NCBI GenBank assembly: GCA_017432285.1
Contig: JAFRJM010000012.1
Location: forward strand, 25,428 to 89,427
DNA: 64,000 nt
Source of the DNA: Oscillospiraceae bacterium
GTDB lineage: Bacteria > Bacillota > Clostridia > Oscillospirales > Ruminococcaceae
Direction of reading: 5' to 3'
Part shown: in pieces, positions 63,767 through 64,000 of the stretch
Layout of the letters: each line of letters begins with the position of its first letter
How positions within the stretch are numbered: position 1 is the first letter of the stretch
Position numbers and translations under genes: made by a program
The notes under the pieces: model-generated
The model's database searches: none
Seen by the model: the letters and a program-made list of their open reading frames with translations, nothing else
Told to the model about the DNA's origin: nothing

Positions 63767-64000
63767 GTGAAGCCTCACACGAATGAATTCGCGTGCTTCC
63801 TATTGCTGCCATTTCTGGCAGTTGCCCTTTAGGGGCATCGGACTGCCTTTCCACCATTAGGCCTGAACTCAGCTTACCTGCGGTGCTCTGACCGCAAGTG
63901 CCGCATTCAGGTTATATAACGTGGATAAGGTGCAGGTGCTTCTCCTGGCACATGATGGTTCTTTTGCCTCCATGGCCAACCTCTCCGTTTCCGGCAAGGA
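63730..64000 (-). ncRNA. Structured non-coding RNA, unassigned (5' end outside window)
   Basis: At least 270 bases on the minus strand with no credible ORF, many compact nested stems and a strong terminator. Stems (plus coordinates) include CCTGAA 63862-63867 with TTCAGG 63906-63911 enclosing TGCGGT 63879 with ACCGCA 63891, and GGCAGT 63817 with ACTGCC 63842 enclosing TGCCC with GGGCA. It runs toward uxaC convergently, so it is not a leader of a downstream gene. I could not match it to SRP, RNase P, tmRNA or 6S RNA by their core motifs. Confidence 0.5.

Noticed and set aside
63730-64000. SRP RNA or RNase P RNA
   Set aside because: The SRP domain-IV core (GGUCAGGxCCGGAAGG) and the RNase P core (GAGGAAAGUCC, ACAGAAxxxGGCUUA) are absent on the minus strand.
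1-64000. Insertion sequences, prophage, tRNA or rRNA genes
   Set aside because: No transposase, integrase, phage structural gene, tRNA cloverleaf or rRNA stretch was recognised on reading.

Overview
The window reads as chromosome of an anaerobic, probably gut-associated Clostridia-type Firmicute. The grounds are Shine-Dalgarno sites of the GGAGG type, many short-lipobox lipoproteins, a radical-SAM anaerobic sulfatase maturase beside a Cys-type sulfatase, a LarA-family racemase beside glucuronate isomerase, a rubrerythrin-like protein, and no aerobic respiratory genes. This is inference from gene content; no rRNA or tRNA was seen that would fix the taxon.

Layout. 1-7.2 kb: two hybrid histidine kinases, the second translationally coupled to a solute-binding lipoprotein. 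7.4-16.4 kb: small membrane proteins, an acetamidase/formamidase, a methyltransferase, a membrane-anchored alpha/beta hydrolase, a large MscS-type channel and a CDF metal exporter. 16.5-27 kb: two paralogous type-B carboxylesterases, another esterase, the sulfatase/maturase pair, and an operon with a split chromate-type transporter and a 4-TM protein resembling SLATT pore-forming effectors. 27-43 kb: an accessory stretch, all on the plus strand, of single-gene units of unlike composition (Nudix-GNAT, M50-type protease, YoaP-like, ASCH, CAAX protease, GrpB, many orphans) mixed with at least three gene remnants. 43-48 kb: Ig-like lipoprotein, rubrerythrin-like protein, zinc-ribbon protein, amidohydrolase. 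48.3-52.6 kb: a GC-richer four-gene operon (lipid kinase, FAD oxidoreductase, FAD/2Fe-2S reductase, lysoplasmalogenase). 52.6-63.7 kb: several alpha/beta hydrolases, an HTH-HD fusion, an orphan sugar-binding lipoprotein, an S9 peptidase, and a LarA-type protein with UxaC. The last 270 bases hold a structured minus-strand RNA with a clear terminator, cut by the window edge.

The strongest candidate for an undescribed system is 30.6-36.3 kb. It contains a small XRE regulator, a large protein ending in BspA-type leucine-rich repeats, an HD-hydrolase fused to a RyR domain, an all-LRR protein, and a TIR-domain protein ending in the same kind of LRR. TIR enzymes make NAD-derived messengers, and RyR domains have been proposed as nucleotide-ligand sensors in bacterial conflict systems. 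The cluster could therefore be a TIR-to-RyR signalling immune module with LRR recognition subunits. It is not Thoeris or CBASS as I know them, since no SIR2/SLOG effector and no CD-NTase is present.

Two genes in the accessory stretch (near 28.77 kb and 30.94 kb) are broken by single-base changes in homopolymer runs. These may be real decay or sequencing error.
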